Shown piece after piece: positions 11,901 to 23,302 of a stretch of DNA of 64,000 bases. Location: NCBI GenBank assembly GCA_013076295.1, contig RQOL01000906.1, forward strand, positions 1,426,001-1,490,000. The letters are read 5' to 3'. Both the position numbers and the translations under genes were made by a program. Origin of the DNA: Sanderia malayensis (taxonomy: Eukaryota; Cnidaria; Scyphozoa; Semaeostomeae; Pelagiidae). The notes below the pieces were generated by a model. The model saw only the letters and a program-made list of their open reading frames with translations, searched no databases and was not told the origin of the DNA. Each line of letters starts with the position of its first letter. The first letter of the stretch is position 1.

Positions 11901-13206
11901 ATGAGTGCTGGTCATCAAATAGTGGCACCAGTTCATCTGGTTGTGGAATCGTTGACTGATTATGTCTGTCCTAAAAATGCATTACATGGTAATGCTTAAT
12001 GTTAAGGAATGGAACAGCAAGGTCTAGGGTGTAACTTCATTGGTGCAGATTGGTTTGAAGTGCATTTTTGTGGCATACTCAAGTCAAGTGTGGCAATTAC
12101 CTTTACAGCTTACCTTTTGCAACTGTTCTATATCACTGTTTTTCATTGTTTCATATTTTTTTAACATATCCTTTAGTCTATCAACTAGAATTGAGGAAAG
12201 TAATTAGCATAGACTATGAGTTTGAATGAGTACCACAATCAAATGTCACAAAGCTATATTGTATTTGCAGTATCAGTATGGAGAGTATGTTACCTTTGAT
12301 GTGTAATTAGACTAAATATACTCACCAGATGCAGAATATGCATTTGGAGACCTTGTTTGCGACATCTTACTCCAACTTGGGCTCTTAGCAGGGGAAAAAT
12401 TTAATTTTCCCCGCAAATCGTCAAGACTTGATGCAGCTTTTTCTGCAAAAAACAGTTTTAACTTATTTATTATTGCATTGCAAAGATAGTGGTTACACTG
12501 TCAAAATCTTTTCTGCAGGTTGTAAACAATAACCCACATTTTTAGCAATAAAAGTTCGTAGACTATATGTTTATCGGATTTAAAAAGTCCACCAATAGTA
12601 TACTAAATTACAATAAAGGGCAAAAGTCCCTGGGACACTTGAAAACTCAACTCAACTCAACTCAAAATGTTTTTTCAGCATAAAATTGATTAATTACATC
12701 ATACTGATATAATAAAAGATTAAGTACAGGAATACATTCTTTTTTTAATAGAAAAACATGGTTAAGTGTAAATATGTAATTAAGAAATCTTAGGCTGATG
12801 GACACATGGAAAAAACTTTGGGCAAGCTATCGAGCCATGTGTCATTGGATAATGCTATTTTTCACACTCTGTTCCCTGTGAGGAGAATGTGACGATCCCG
12901 CCCCCCCCAAAACAATGTTGTCTTGTGCAACAGTCTTTTCTCATCTCATTAGGTACTAAGGCAAAAGCCGCAATATTGAAAATAGAATAGAGCAAAGAAA
13001 TGGCCTGAGACAATTGTGTAGGGGGCGGGGCGGGGAGGAGGGGTATGAAGTATGTGTGTAAAGTAAAAGAAGCAAAAATCCTAAGTGTCCCCAATTGTAG
13101 TCAAAGTCAAATTCTTTAGCAAAAATAAATATATATTCACATTCACACCTCGGAACTCTCTCTGGTAACTTAAAAAGTTTTTCGAGCCTGCAACATTTTC
13201 CGCCAT
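5987..13206 (-). CDS. SDCCAG8: SDCCAG8, centrosomal/ciliary coiled-coil protein
   Basis: Nineteen coding exons were placed by GT-AG sites and phase: 13149-13206, 12326-12442, 12114-12184, 11863-11970, 11296-11586, 10884-10949, 10735-10799, 10557-10610, 10124-10151, 9902-10005, 9400-9538, 8776-8928, 8493-8627, 7984-8100, 7752-7880, 7294-7426, 6924-7041, 6553-6727 and 5987-6139. They total 2214 nt, an intact 737-aa frame; the human protein has about 713. Diagnostic blocks are the N-terminal NFLSYQREFREKAASSLDDL, then DRLKDMLKKYETM, the ICVKCAHNQAVLSK block at 9902-10005, CKDECVKLTECL, and the C-terminal RERQLLCDEIEFLRAQLPG. Almost everything after residue 100 is heptad-rich coiled coil. Family knowledge: SDCCAG8 (NPHP10) sits at centrosomes and centriolar satellites, recruits pericentriolar material and is needed for ciliogenesis. 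The gene is divergent with MRPS10. The 28-nt exon at 10124-10151 is the least certain. Confidence 0.93.
7521..7640. repeat. AATAAGCCCC-type dispersed repeat
   Basis: This SDCCAG8 intron segment repeats aataagcc, aataaacccc and aataagggggtttat, with the two ends in opposite orientation (aataagccgagcc on the left, aataaacccccg on the right). The composition and words recur at 9030-9295, and more weakly at 43905-43995 and 1415-1512. It looks like a short non-autonomous DNA element or its decayed copies. Confidence 0.5.
9030..9295. repeat. AATAAGCCCC-type dispersed repeat, second copy
   Basis: An SDCCAG8 intron segment bounded by attaagcctcctctctaat on the left and aataagccactcccgggg on the right, with related internal words such as aattaccccctccc and attaaagccccacccc. 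It is probably the same family as the copy at 7521-7640. No coding capacity is visible. Confidence 0.45.
11700..11842. repeat. Tandem repeat of about 32 bp rich in 'catag'
   Basis: Units beginning gatcaaatagagcatagca repeat about three times and then decay into catag and cataacatag words. They lie in the SDCCAG8 intron between exons 11296-11586 and 11863-11970, ending about 20 bp before the latter. The array gives spurious open frames made of repeated LCYAML-type words. Confidence 0.75.
12611..13098. repeat. Degenerate copy of the CAAAAGTCC MITE-like family
   Basis: The left end reads caataaagggcaaaagtcc followed by ctgggaca. The interior shares the word caatgttgtct with the copy at 17109-17340. 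A possible right end, cctaagtgtccccaattg, lies near 13080-13097. It sits in the first SDCCAG8 intron. Boundaries are uncertain because it is diverged, and there may be a nested insertion. Confidence 0.4.
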
Positions 13207-13710
13207 GTTTGTTTTGTAATTCAAATCCCAAGCCGAGAAGGCGCGAGGCAAACCGAAACCGAGGCCAGCTGGACAAACCAGTAAAACTGGATTTTCCAGT
13301 CGCAATAACATTAACATGCATTGAAATACAACAAGCGAATGACCATCAAAGCAAGGGTGATTATTGTTGAGAAAGATTATCCTGCATGTTATACCACATC
13401 AGCCTCCATGCTTATGCAACATGGCAAAGTTTCCTGTCTGATCACGTGTTAGACCAGACTGACCATGACTAGCCCGATAAGATTTGGTCTGTGAGGTGCT
13501 TTTCTTTGTGGTCTGCTGCCTGTTCTCCAAAATTCTTAGCAGAAAGAAACAGTTATTACTGATTTGTTTGCAGCGTAGTGCAGAAAATGAAATCCTTCAT
13601 TTTATGACTACTTGAAAGATTTTATTTTGGACAGAGAAACGTGTGAAGGAGTACCTTAAATAAGTATCGAGGTTAGGCTGGACATATTTGGACGACAAGG
13701 GACGGAATCA
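13207..13710. promoter_or_regulatory. Bidirectional promoter region SDCCAG8 / MRPS10
   Basis: Only 504 bp separate the start codons of SDCCAG8 (minus) and MRPS10 (plus), so the two genes almost certainly share a promoter region. I see no TATA box close to either start. An E-box-like atcacgtgtt occurs at about 13441-13450. Head-to-head spacing of this kind is common for housekeeping genes in compact animal genomes. Confidence 0.65.
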
Positions 13711-15063
13711 ATGGCTACGTTTGTTGCGAAACATTTATCTGGAGCCATTAGGACAGTTGGTCACTCCAGTTCGTCTGCAGGTTGTTTTTTGGCTCGTCAA
13801 CAGCGAAATGCGTGCTTGCTAAATAAATGCAAGGTAATTGGGTGCAATATCTCAAATATTATACGGCTGCATAACATTCCAAGTAGCCGAAGTCCAGGCC
13901 TTAGCTGCTCAATTTTACTGGCTGTCTTTTTCATGCTCACACAATTGCAGCCTGCGTGAACACGCAAGTTACTTTTAATCTATTTTGTTTTATCTTCAAG
14001 GGACCTCTTGTCAATTTATTCAACTCATTCTCAAGTTCGCAAATTTTAACAGATGAAATATTATCAGAGGTAAAGTTTTCAACTTGTTTTTCTCGAGACA
14101 AGGACAGGTTTCTTGGCAAAGGCGAGGCTTTGCCAAAAACCGTTTCAGTGTCATATTTCATCAATTTCGTATCTCTTATCTTGTTCAGGAGGACGATATG
14201 TCAGAAAAATTGTTTTCCCTGACAACTTTAATTGTCAAAGGAAGTGATGAGGCAGTGCTGGATAGTTACACGCAGTTTGTGACCAGAGCTGCAAAAATAT
14301 TGAATATTGACATATCCAGAAGGTTTGTATCCATTTTCCATATTGGTTTGCAAATACAAAAGATAATATTTCCATAAAATTTATGAAACAATGACAAAGA
14401 CAAAAGAAAAGCTCACTGTTTGTGGCTGCTTTGTGGCTGCAAATCCATTTTAATATCACAACAATTTTATCTGAAATTTTCATTTTTGATTTCATTTTCA
14501 ATGAAACCATAAATTTAACCATATGTTTACAACCAACGAAAAAATTGTATTTGAAATTGCATTTGTGAACAGGTTTTCATTAAATTTTTAGAACTGTTTT
14601 GAGGACCCATTTTGAAAAGAGAACAGTTTTGAAATCTCCACACATATACAAAAAGCACAGAGCACAATATGAGATAAGAACCCATGGCAGAATGATGAAG
14701 GTTTGTTTCCATCATATATATATATCATATATCATTCAACCCTTTCCATTTTAAATTGAAATAACAACATTATTAATCCTAATAATCCAGCAATTTAAAA
14801 TAAGCACGTTGAGAAGCAAGTTATTTTCAAGCAAATAATCAAGAATATATTTTTTGCAGCTCAACAACTTGACTTGTGATACTTCAGATGTGTTCTTAGA
14901 ATATATTCAGAGAAATTTACCAGAAGGTGTTAGCATGAATGTTGAGCAGACAGAAGTCCTTGATGTTCCTGAGTACATTCGCCCACCAATTCAACTTACT
15001 CTTGAAACAGTCGAAAAGAAAAACCATGAACACGCTGGATCAAGTGATAACCTGTTTGCATAA
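13711..15063 (+). CDS. MRPS10: Mitochondrial small ribosomal subunit protein uS10m (MRPS10)
   Basis: Five exons, 13711-13833, 14001-14069, 14189-14322, 14592-14700 and 14860-15063, join in phase to 212 aa, close to the roughly 200 aa of human MRPS10. Recognisable blocks are LIVKGSDEAVLDSYTQF, then SPHIYKKHRAQYEIRTHGR on the fourth exon, and VFLEYIQRNLPEGVSM on the last. The residues before the S10 fold, starting MATFVAKHLSGAIRTVG, are basic and hydroxyl-rich with few acids, as expected for a mitochondrial targeting peptide. The protein is a head component of the mitoribosomal small subunit. The sister family MRPL48 shares the fold, but IYKKHRxQYExRT and YIQRNLPEGV match MRPS10. The second exon (GPLVNLFNSF onward) is supported by splice sites and phase only. 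Confidence 0.93.
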
Positions 15064-16818
15064 ATTACCATGTACTTCTTTCCACTTGGTCTTAAACTGT
15101 TGTTTTTTAGATTATAGAGAATTTAATTCTATTAGAAATACAGGTTCAGACCATTTTTAAGACATCATGTTAATTATGATAATATTTTGCCATACTTTCC
15201 TGTAAAGGTACGATTGGAAATTATTTTCAATTCAGTAGGAAAGAATTTTCTTAAAAGACTTCATTTTTTGTTATGATATTACGTTTAATTAGAAATTTGA
15301 GTTGAGTTACATATTTATTTATAGGTGAAGAGTTGAATAATTGACAAAGTTAACCTATTTGATTTTTATATCACATTTCTTATGTTGTAGCTTGATGTAT
15401 AAGTCATACATTGATAAATAACAAAATTAACAAATGTTTGAATTTTGGAGTTTAATTTCAATTTTTGAGTTTAATTTCATTGACTGCCTGTTGGTTTCAG
15501 TGCAAAGAATTTTCAGCACCTTTTTAATGCAAATCCATTATATTTTGCTCCAGATAACCACAAATTGTTTCAAATTGACTAAAAAGACCCTAAATTAATA
15601 AGAAAAAACGTTTGTGAGTGATATTTCTATCATTATAGAGCCTTTTGTGAAAGGGGTGATTTTTTGCTGTTCAATAAAAATTCATGGGGCCATTGGTACC
15701 AGTTGACTTCGCTAAAAAATGCAAGTTTTTGACGTATGTATATGATGAACTTGTCATCTAAATCTAAGTGTTCTGCAAACGGTCTTAAATTGGTTAGCAG
15801 TCGGAATTGAAAGGAATAGAGCCGATGCAAGTGATATATCCATCCAATCCAAATTTTATGACCAATACAATTGCACCATTATCATTGCAGTACCATGATG
15901 ACCATGACAAAGAGCCTAAAGTATACAAAAAAAATGCAATACGCTTACCAGACTCGGGATTTCAAGAACTTGCAGCCACGATGACAAAGCAGAAGTAGTA
16001 TCTTATTCTTTCTTCTTCGAAATTACCCAACAGATGCAAAACGAACTGCTTTTGATGCAATATAGCAATGCCACTTGCAACGTTATGTATACCTCAATTT
16101 AATTCATGCAGCATAAACGCCAGGTCAACATGTTCTGGTAAAAATCATCTGCTCACGCAATCACAATCCACACACTTGTGCTCACGTGTTTTTCATTGAA
16201 GAGTCTGGAATCTAAAAAAGTCGGACCGGAAACGACAATAACAAAGCAACCGGAAATTTTAGTAACAATTAGCAACACATTTGATTTTTAGCGCTGAAGA
16301 TTTTCCCGCGTAAAAAAGCTCACGGGATAAAATGTATTGTAATGTAAATGCGTATAAATTGTATTCAAGTTTAAATATAATTTTAAAGTATAAACAATAA
16401 ATTTGAAATAGAATCGCTATGCTATACAAAGTCTCTCATCTCTTTCTCAATTCAAATATAAATATATAAATTATGTCTATTCATCAATTTACATCTTCAT
16501 GAAAATATATTAATTGTCTGATAAAGGTTAGGAAAATTTTATTTGCATAAACTTAAACACCTTAGTTAAAACAAGCTCCTTGGGAACTTTATTTGGCTAT
16601 ATAAACTTATAAGATAAGGAACAACATCCTTCCAAATCCCAAGGTATATTTATTGCCTAGTCGGTAAGATTTTTGCAGGTTAAACTCTAGACTTGTTCTA
16701 TCTTCTTTGTTTTCTGCTTGCCTGTCTTTGCGAGTGCAAAATCAAATCTATGTCTATTCAAAGTTTTCTAACGTCAATACTAATATCCGTTTCTTGGTTT
16801 CCTTGGCAGTAACGACTT
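15064..16818. other. Intergenic region between convergent 3' ends
   Basis: AT-rich sequence between the MRPS10 stop and the FGF stop. It holds the 3' UTRs; a minus-strand AATAAA (TTTATT on the plus strand at 16649-16654) lies 165 bp beyond the FGF stop and is a good candidate poly(A) signal for that gene. A plus-strand AATAAA lies near 15674. No convincing coding exon was seen; the frame at 15807-15998 has no recognisable content. Confidence 0.6.
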
Positions 16819-19782
16819 TCAAAGTCCAACAACAATAAATTTAGTTGCTTTCTGATTCACTGCAGTCCTCTTACCCTTTTTCATTGATCCAGTTGCCCTA
16901 GCGCCAATCCAGAAATTAAGATTTGAGACTGATTGAAATGATGTGTAATAATTGGGTAACGTAGTGTCTGGCCTAAATGAACAATCGTCATCCGACTCGT
17001 CTGATGGGAGATGCTAGTAAAAAATGAAATCAATTTAGCAACGATAACATGCGAAGAAATTAGAGAATTTGAAAAGTTGCATAAATTTGTTGCTGGTATA
17101 TTTTACAACAGTGATCAAAAGTCTTGGGACACTACAACTTTGGCAAATTTAGCACGTATCTTCATACCTCTCTTCCCTCCCCCAAACAATGTTGTCTCTA
17201 GAGACAGTTTTAACACCATTCTCTGATTGAGAGAAAAACTTTGTTTTAGGGGGAGTGGGGGTTGAATAAGGCCCAAGAGGAAAGAAGTTCACGGGTTTTT
17301 AGCATTTTTTCTTATTTTTACAGGACTTTTGTTCACATTGTAGTTCACAAATCGAACAACCAATTGTAGAATTAATTGGGTATGGTCTCAAATTGCATCA
17401 AGATGGCGGTGCTTTGTAAAGTAAATGCACGGCTCTTTGAAATATTCAATTGTTATTGTTCACTTATTCTATCGCAAGCTATTGTTTCACTTTTGTAGAT
17501 TAACGAGAATTAATGTAGCTTTGTTTTGAAATCAACTGTTTACTTCATATTCCAGCAAATAAGCTAAACAGTAAACAAGTCAAAGCAATGATAAAGATCT
17601 TGAACATACCTGCCCTGTTAATTTCCCCTTCCTGTTGAAACAGACGTAAGTGCCAGATTTCTCCCCGCGCAATCGCACTTTTCTGAAGCCAACATTCTCC
17701 ATCAAAATAACACCTGTAACAAGAAGATTGATTAGGCTTTAAAAGACACGACACAGCTTCCGAAATCAATCATTGACTTAATGATGGCAATAATGGGACA
17801 ATGTGGCACAAAAAAGAGACAAAGATAAATCTTCAATCAGGAAATAAAACCAGAACAAACAAGAAATCGAGCCAAAATATTTGGGACTTACTATTATCTG
17901 AATCCTTAGTCCCATTGGACATGACCAATGACCCATAGACTGATAAGTAACGTTGACTCGAAATAGAATAGATTCTTGTTCTTGAAATCATTCCATCATG
18001 TCTCTTGACCCTGCCACTTTCAAGGTAGATTTTCTTCAGTATTTCATCTTTAACATCTGGCTTTTTTGGCACTTTCACAAACGTCTGTGACAGCTGGCTG
18101 CTTCTTTCCAGCATTTTGTGGTAAAATTTCTCCAGTGTCTGCTTCTTGCAAAGAAAAAATGCATGGTTAAGCTTCATAATTGGCTTATTCTCATTAATGA
18201 GGGACATAAGATACTGGAAAGCTCTTATGAAGATGGTTTGAGTTTGTCAGTTTTCTTATAGTATTCAACGAGACCTCCAACATCGATCCTATGATTTATA
18301 GCAGTCATTACATTCAAACCACTTCGATCACGAACATTATTCCACTTTTCTCTATTGCTACAACGTAGCAGCAAGGGGCATTTGGGAAAGACATCTGATT
18401 GCAAAAATACACCAGCAAACGACATACTGTACAGGTGAAGCAGTTTTTTGATTTTTTGGCTCCAAGTGCAAAATCAAGCGGTGAATCTAACGAATTTGAA
18501 TTGCTCGTCCTTTGAAGTATTCAATAAATATTAGCGAGTCGCATGAAATCAAAATTGATAAAAAGATACGACAATTCGGTTCTATTTTACAGATCTTATC
18601 AGTGTTCACTAATGATCAGTTCAGTAATGGCCGCTTGCATAATACCACTTGCTGTCTTGTTGGCTCTGATGTAATTTCATTAGGAGCTCAGCCCGCTACA
18701 ACACCGATATGCGAATACACGAAGGAACATGGCATTCTCCTTGAACATTCATAAAAGCACCGCGGACTTGGTCTCGATTCAAATCTACTGCGGCCTGCTT
18801 AGAAGCAAGCTCGAAATTGCCTTTGGTAGAACAGGCCGATGTAATTAAATTATATTTTGCACTAAAAGACGAATGCAAGATCTTATTGCACAACGATGCC
18901 GTATTGCCGATGCGTCTATTTATCGGCACGAGTATTGGCATCGGCTGATCCGCTACAACGAACAGTGCAGACAATCTGCAGTTAAGATGCCAAAAATGAC
19001 CGCAAGCAAAAAGGCCCTAAACGTCAACAAATAAAAGATATTTGGCAGAGCAGACATGGCATTTAATCGAGAAAAAATGCACTCGTAAACATGCCTGAGA
19101 CATTGCTAAAGAGAACTTTTCATTCTATTCATTCCTTTACGACCTCGTTTATACAAAAGTGATCATTCAAACATTTCGAGAGGCAAAGACGACTTATGCA
19201 GACGATGGCATGGATACCTGGTGTTAGTCATACAGTTTTCACCATAAATTTAAGGTCGAAAGGCTTACACGCAAGCTAGCATGCAAAAAACTTTGTAAAG
19301 AGCTTACCGATATCTCACTTGAAGCAGGCTTTCCGTCAACCAACCTACAAATATCAAGAAACATTCTTTGTTAATACGTTTAGAGGACTGATTTAAAACA
19401 TCGTATTTAACAAAAGTGATCAAAATGAGCCATAATGGTGAGCCGCTGGCTGCTTATGGTACGTCTTTCAATGGCTTGGAAACAGCGAGTTAACGCAGTG
19501 TTTTGAAAAGCTCGCTTTTAAGCAAATTTGGTGGTCTTGAAAAATCTCTAAATGCCACCTCTGTATAGTGGAAAAGCGAAATGAAGGACTTGGTCGAATC
19601 TTGTCTAATAAAGAAAGTCAGCGTCAAGAATTTTTACTTGATGAATAAAGAAAAATAGCAATAAACACTTACAATGTTGAAACAGCAAGTAAAATTGAAA
19701 CTATAAGCATCCTCCTTCCGCAACTACCATTGAAAACTTGTAATAAACTTCCACAAGAAGAATACAATGCGTGTGCCATCAT
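16819..19782 (-). CDS. Fibroblast growth factor, FGF8/17/18-like
   Basis: Five exons, 19673-19782, 19308-19344, 17892-18144, 17610-17713 and 16819-17013, join in phase to 232 aa. The N terminus has a basic stretch (CGRRM) followed by a hydrophobic core LIVSILLAVSTLLV, a plausible signal peptide, so the ligand is probably secreted. The beta-trefoil core follows. RTRIYSISSQRYLSVYG corresponds to the RLYQLYSRTSGKHIQV region of FGF8, VRLRGEKSGTYVCFNRKGKL matches the FGF8 segment ending YLCMNRKGKL, and CSFRPDTTLPNYYTSFQS aligns with the CVFIEKVLENNYTALMS region. The C terminus is short and basic (GSMKKGKRTAVNQ). FGF8/17/18 ligands signal through FGFR receptor kinases and pattern embryonic tissues. 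Identity is modest, so the subfamily is an inference; membership of the FGF family is firm. Confidence 0.87.
17109..17340. mobile_element. MITE-like element, CAAAAGTCC family
   Basis: The left end, cagtgatcaaaagtcttggg, and the right end, ggacttttgttcacattg, form an imperfect terminal inverted repeat. The interior holds the shared words cccaaacaatgttgtctct and gggggttgaataa. It inserts between the last two exons of the FGF gene. There is no coding capacity, so it is a non-autonomous element. Confidence 0.65.
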
Positions 19783-22700
19783 ATAACTCAGATTTATATC
19801 AATTGTATATGTTTATCAGTATATTTCTGTTTGTGTGTATCTGCGTGCTGACTTGGTCAGTGTGTACCTTATCACAACCTTGCGAACTGAATGCAGATGA
19901 TGAGTGAGCTACTCTTAGGGTAGAAGCGGTTGTGGGCCTCTATTTATAAGAGCAGCTCATTAAAAACTTTCAAAAAAGGTATCTATTAACATCCGCCAAT
20001 TAAATTCGAAATTAACTAATTAAAAGAAAATAATATTAATCATCAATTGTTTTGTATGCGGCGTGGTATTACTTCCCTGTATTGAAATAATACAAGGAGC
20101 AGTATAAGTAGCTTTGAGAAGAATGCTTTTGCTGCATGAGCGGTTTCGTATCGCTTCATCGAATGACGCAGGGTCCCTACAATGGAAATCGTGACGACAC
20201 AATTTCCGCGCAGAGGCGTCACGAAAGAGGGAGAGAAGGCAGGGAGGGTGGGACAATATTCTACGATTGAATTATTGGTACATATCTCGATAGAGTAAGG
20301 GTTTGGTGATTTTAATTTTCTGCTAAATGACTCAATGGAAACGTCTGAATGACAGCACTTTCGGTTGTTCATTTTGAGCAGAATTATTCATTATTCATCA
20401 TGCATTTATTGAGTATGTAATAATAGAAGAGGTAGGCAAGGCAACCTGCACGTTTTACAATTTGTCACCAACTAAAATTCCCATTGCTCGATCAGCAAAT
20501 ACTAAAGAGGCTGTAAGAATTGTTCTGGGGTGACTCGGAGAATTTTTACCATTGTAGGAATTTCATCATCCTTTGTAACTCTTCAGACAAAGGCAATATA
20601 GCATTGCCAGTTTGTCCAGCACTGTGACTATTAGCTATTTCGTATTTACTAGGAAACACTTGACATTTTCAAAGTATATTGCCATGGAATTTCCTCTAAT
20701 TACCTGGCAATTAGCAAATGCAGAAAATAGTTGGTGGAAGAGCATAGAATAAGAAGACGCAGATAAAATACTGGTTGCTTCCTTGATTTCCTAAACGTTC
20801 GTTTGCCCACGTCACAGGAAATAAAACGGTCATTTCCAAAGCAATGCCCATGTTTGTTTTGCCTTTTATATTGCTAATCATTTCAGCAATTAGGGCATCA
20901 TCTCTATCAGCCTTGTTAACGACTCATGCCACCCCAAAGAGAATGCAGTGTCTGATAACATCTGGAGACTCGTTTGTACATTAGTTATTCTAATCAAACC
21001 TAATTGTTGATCTGCATGATATTCGTGAGATCGTAATGCCATTCTTGCAGCACTAGTCATAAGTACTGGCTTGATGCAGCAAGCAACAACCAGTTCCTTG
21101 TTATTATTCTGCCCACCTTTAAAGGAATTCAGACCCGTGGCTGAGACATGTATAATTGCCTATTTAATATACATTAATCTACTTGATGGGCGTTCTAGTT
21201 TGTTTACAAATTACAAGTCGTGCATAATTTTGCTGTCTGTTTGTCTGTCTGTCTGTGTGCGTGTGTGTAATTACATACTTCACATAAATATAGTTGCATC
21301 AGATGAAGCACCCAGCCGAAAATATACCGTGTTGTCCGAAATAAGCAGAGCAAAGCGAAAATAAGGATCAGACCATGGGAAAATCGCCGTCACGCCCACG
21401 TTCTGCTTTCTGCCGTATTCTATTTTTAGCTATGGATCGAAAGAGGCGTTATTTGTTCCCTCCGAAGACTGCGAAAGAAAAGAAAGCAATTTCCTATCAG
21501 TCACACTGCGGACAACAAAGCATGCAAACAGCTATTGTCAAGCCCAAACTCTCTCTCTTCTTAAAATTCTATGTACCATCTTGCCCTGGCATTAGGCATA
21601 GGTTTCCTCTCCAGTTCGGTGTGAAATATCTAAGAGGATTATAAAAGAATCTCGCGCTTGCATTTGGTATTATCCTTGTTTATAACTGCTGCTACAAGAT
21701 GTCCGGCTTGAAATTTATCAATTCAACAAAGATACAGCATTGGCTTGTTTTTGTTGTTGACGTTGTAAGTATGCATATCCACCCAGTTCTTTATAGAGTA
21801 AAGCACCTCTCTTCACATTAGTACGCTTTTTTATAAGAACAAAACATAGAAGAACGTAAAACTAAATATGGCAAACAGCTTAGAGCCTGCTAAAGAATGT
21901 TAAACTTGTGTGGATAAAGAATAAGAACGTTTAAGACTCTGGGAGTGTGAATGAAAGAGTCATTTTTAAATGAAAAAACAGTCGGCGTTATAGTGCTCAA
22001 AGTTGAAAGATTTAGTAAATCAGGTCAAAAAGTAAAATAAAACAAAGAAGGAGTTAATCAATAAAAAAGATATTAAGAAATTTTTTGGTTTAAAATCAAA
22101 AGAATTAAGAACGTTCGAAGATTTTCTCAAAGTTGGATGCTTCTTTCATATATACAAACGTATAAATATGCGTGTGAATTATTTCTTGAGTGGGAGGAAA
22201 GAGGCGGGCCTAGCTTTGTTGCGATCGCGGGCGGGGCTCGATAAAAATAAAGGCACAGAAAATATTTCACATTGTACTGAGATATGTAAAAAAATTGATT
22301 TTCTTATTTATAACAATCGCAAATAATCACAGGCTAAATAATTATGGGATAATGTCTTCTGAGTTAATAACTAAGTTGTGCAAAAAGCAATTAGGGTGAA
22401 AAAATGAATTTACAACTTAACAATCATATAAGCTAATAAAAATCATAAACCTCTCCGTATTAACTCTACACCACTGTCTCATCAGTCTCATGAAGATAGA
22501 TTCAGGCTTTCAGTCTGAGATTCAAATTCAAGACCATGGGATATTCTTAGTGAGGAGGGGTTGGTACAAAATCAAGCGAAAATTTAAACTGAGTAAGACT
22601 CATCTTCACTTAATTTTAACCAGGCTCAACTGAATAATATCGTCGAGAGACGAGATTGCACTGTAAGATCAAAGTCGATTGCATCACATCTCGAACAACA

Positions 22701-23302
22701 GTTTTCACTGCGAGAGAGATCACCATTGAAGCTCGACTCTTTGACCAGCAAAGAGTTGAGCTGCCAAAGTTGAGTGATCTACTCTCGCATCCCCCCATTA
22801 TTCAACTCAATCAAGTCATTAATACAGATTGCTTCCAGTCATCTTCTATCATGTACCCTAAGTTCGAATCTCATGAGTCATTAAGCCTAAACCAACCCCC
22901 CCCCCCCCACAAGTGGTCATTACTTAATTCGAAATTAAACTTTAAGTCAGCCCCGTTTAAATATAAAAAAATCAGTAGGTAGTAGAAAGTTGAGCTTGAA
23001 ACTATGCGTAATCAAATTAATTTCTAAATCTAATCTATTTATGTATATGATATATTTACATAACACACGACAACCCCAAAAACTAAGCTTTGGGGTGGTG
23101 GTATTATAATGATTCTGATTCAATAACTACAATTCACAATATAAATGATAATTGAATAGTTTTACCAATACAATAAAGACAGCCTTCGAAAGTAAAAAAT
23201 CAAAAAATAGATGCAACAGGTGTATGAACATTCCTGATGCATATGATCCTCAGTTCCAAGAGTTTATGTTCCATATATTCCAGAGTTCAAGAGTCTAGGA
23301 AA
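19783..23302. other. FGF 5' flank and gene-poor spacer
   Basis: A minus-strand TATAAATA (TATTTATA at 19942-19949) lies about 160 bp upstream of the FGF start codon and is a candidate TATA box. The rest to the SNX stop codon contains only short frames without recognisable domains. A (CTGT)n stretch occurs near 21233-21256 and a C homopolymer of about 13 near 22898-22910. Distal cis-regulatory elements of the FGF gene could lie here, but none can be recognised from one sequence. Confidence 0.5.

Noticed and set aside
11568..11928. Minus-strand frames rich in LCYAML words
   Set aside because: They are translations of the catag tandem repeat in an SDCCAG8 intron.
18225..18425. 66-residue minus-strand frame upstream of the third FGF exon
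   Set aside because: It does not align with FGF N termini and is not needed for phase; exons 19308-19344 and 17892-18144 join directly.
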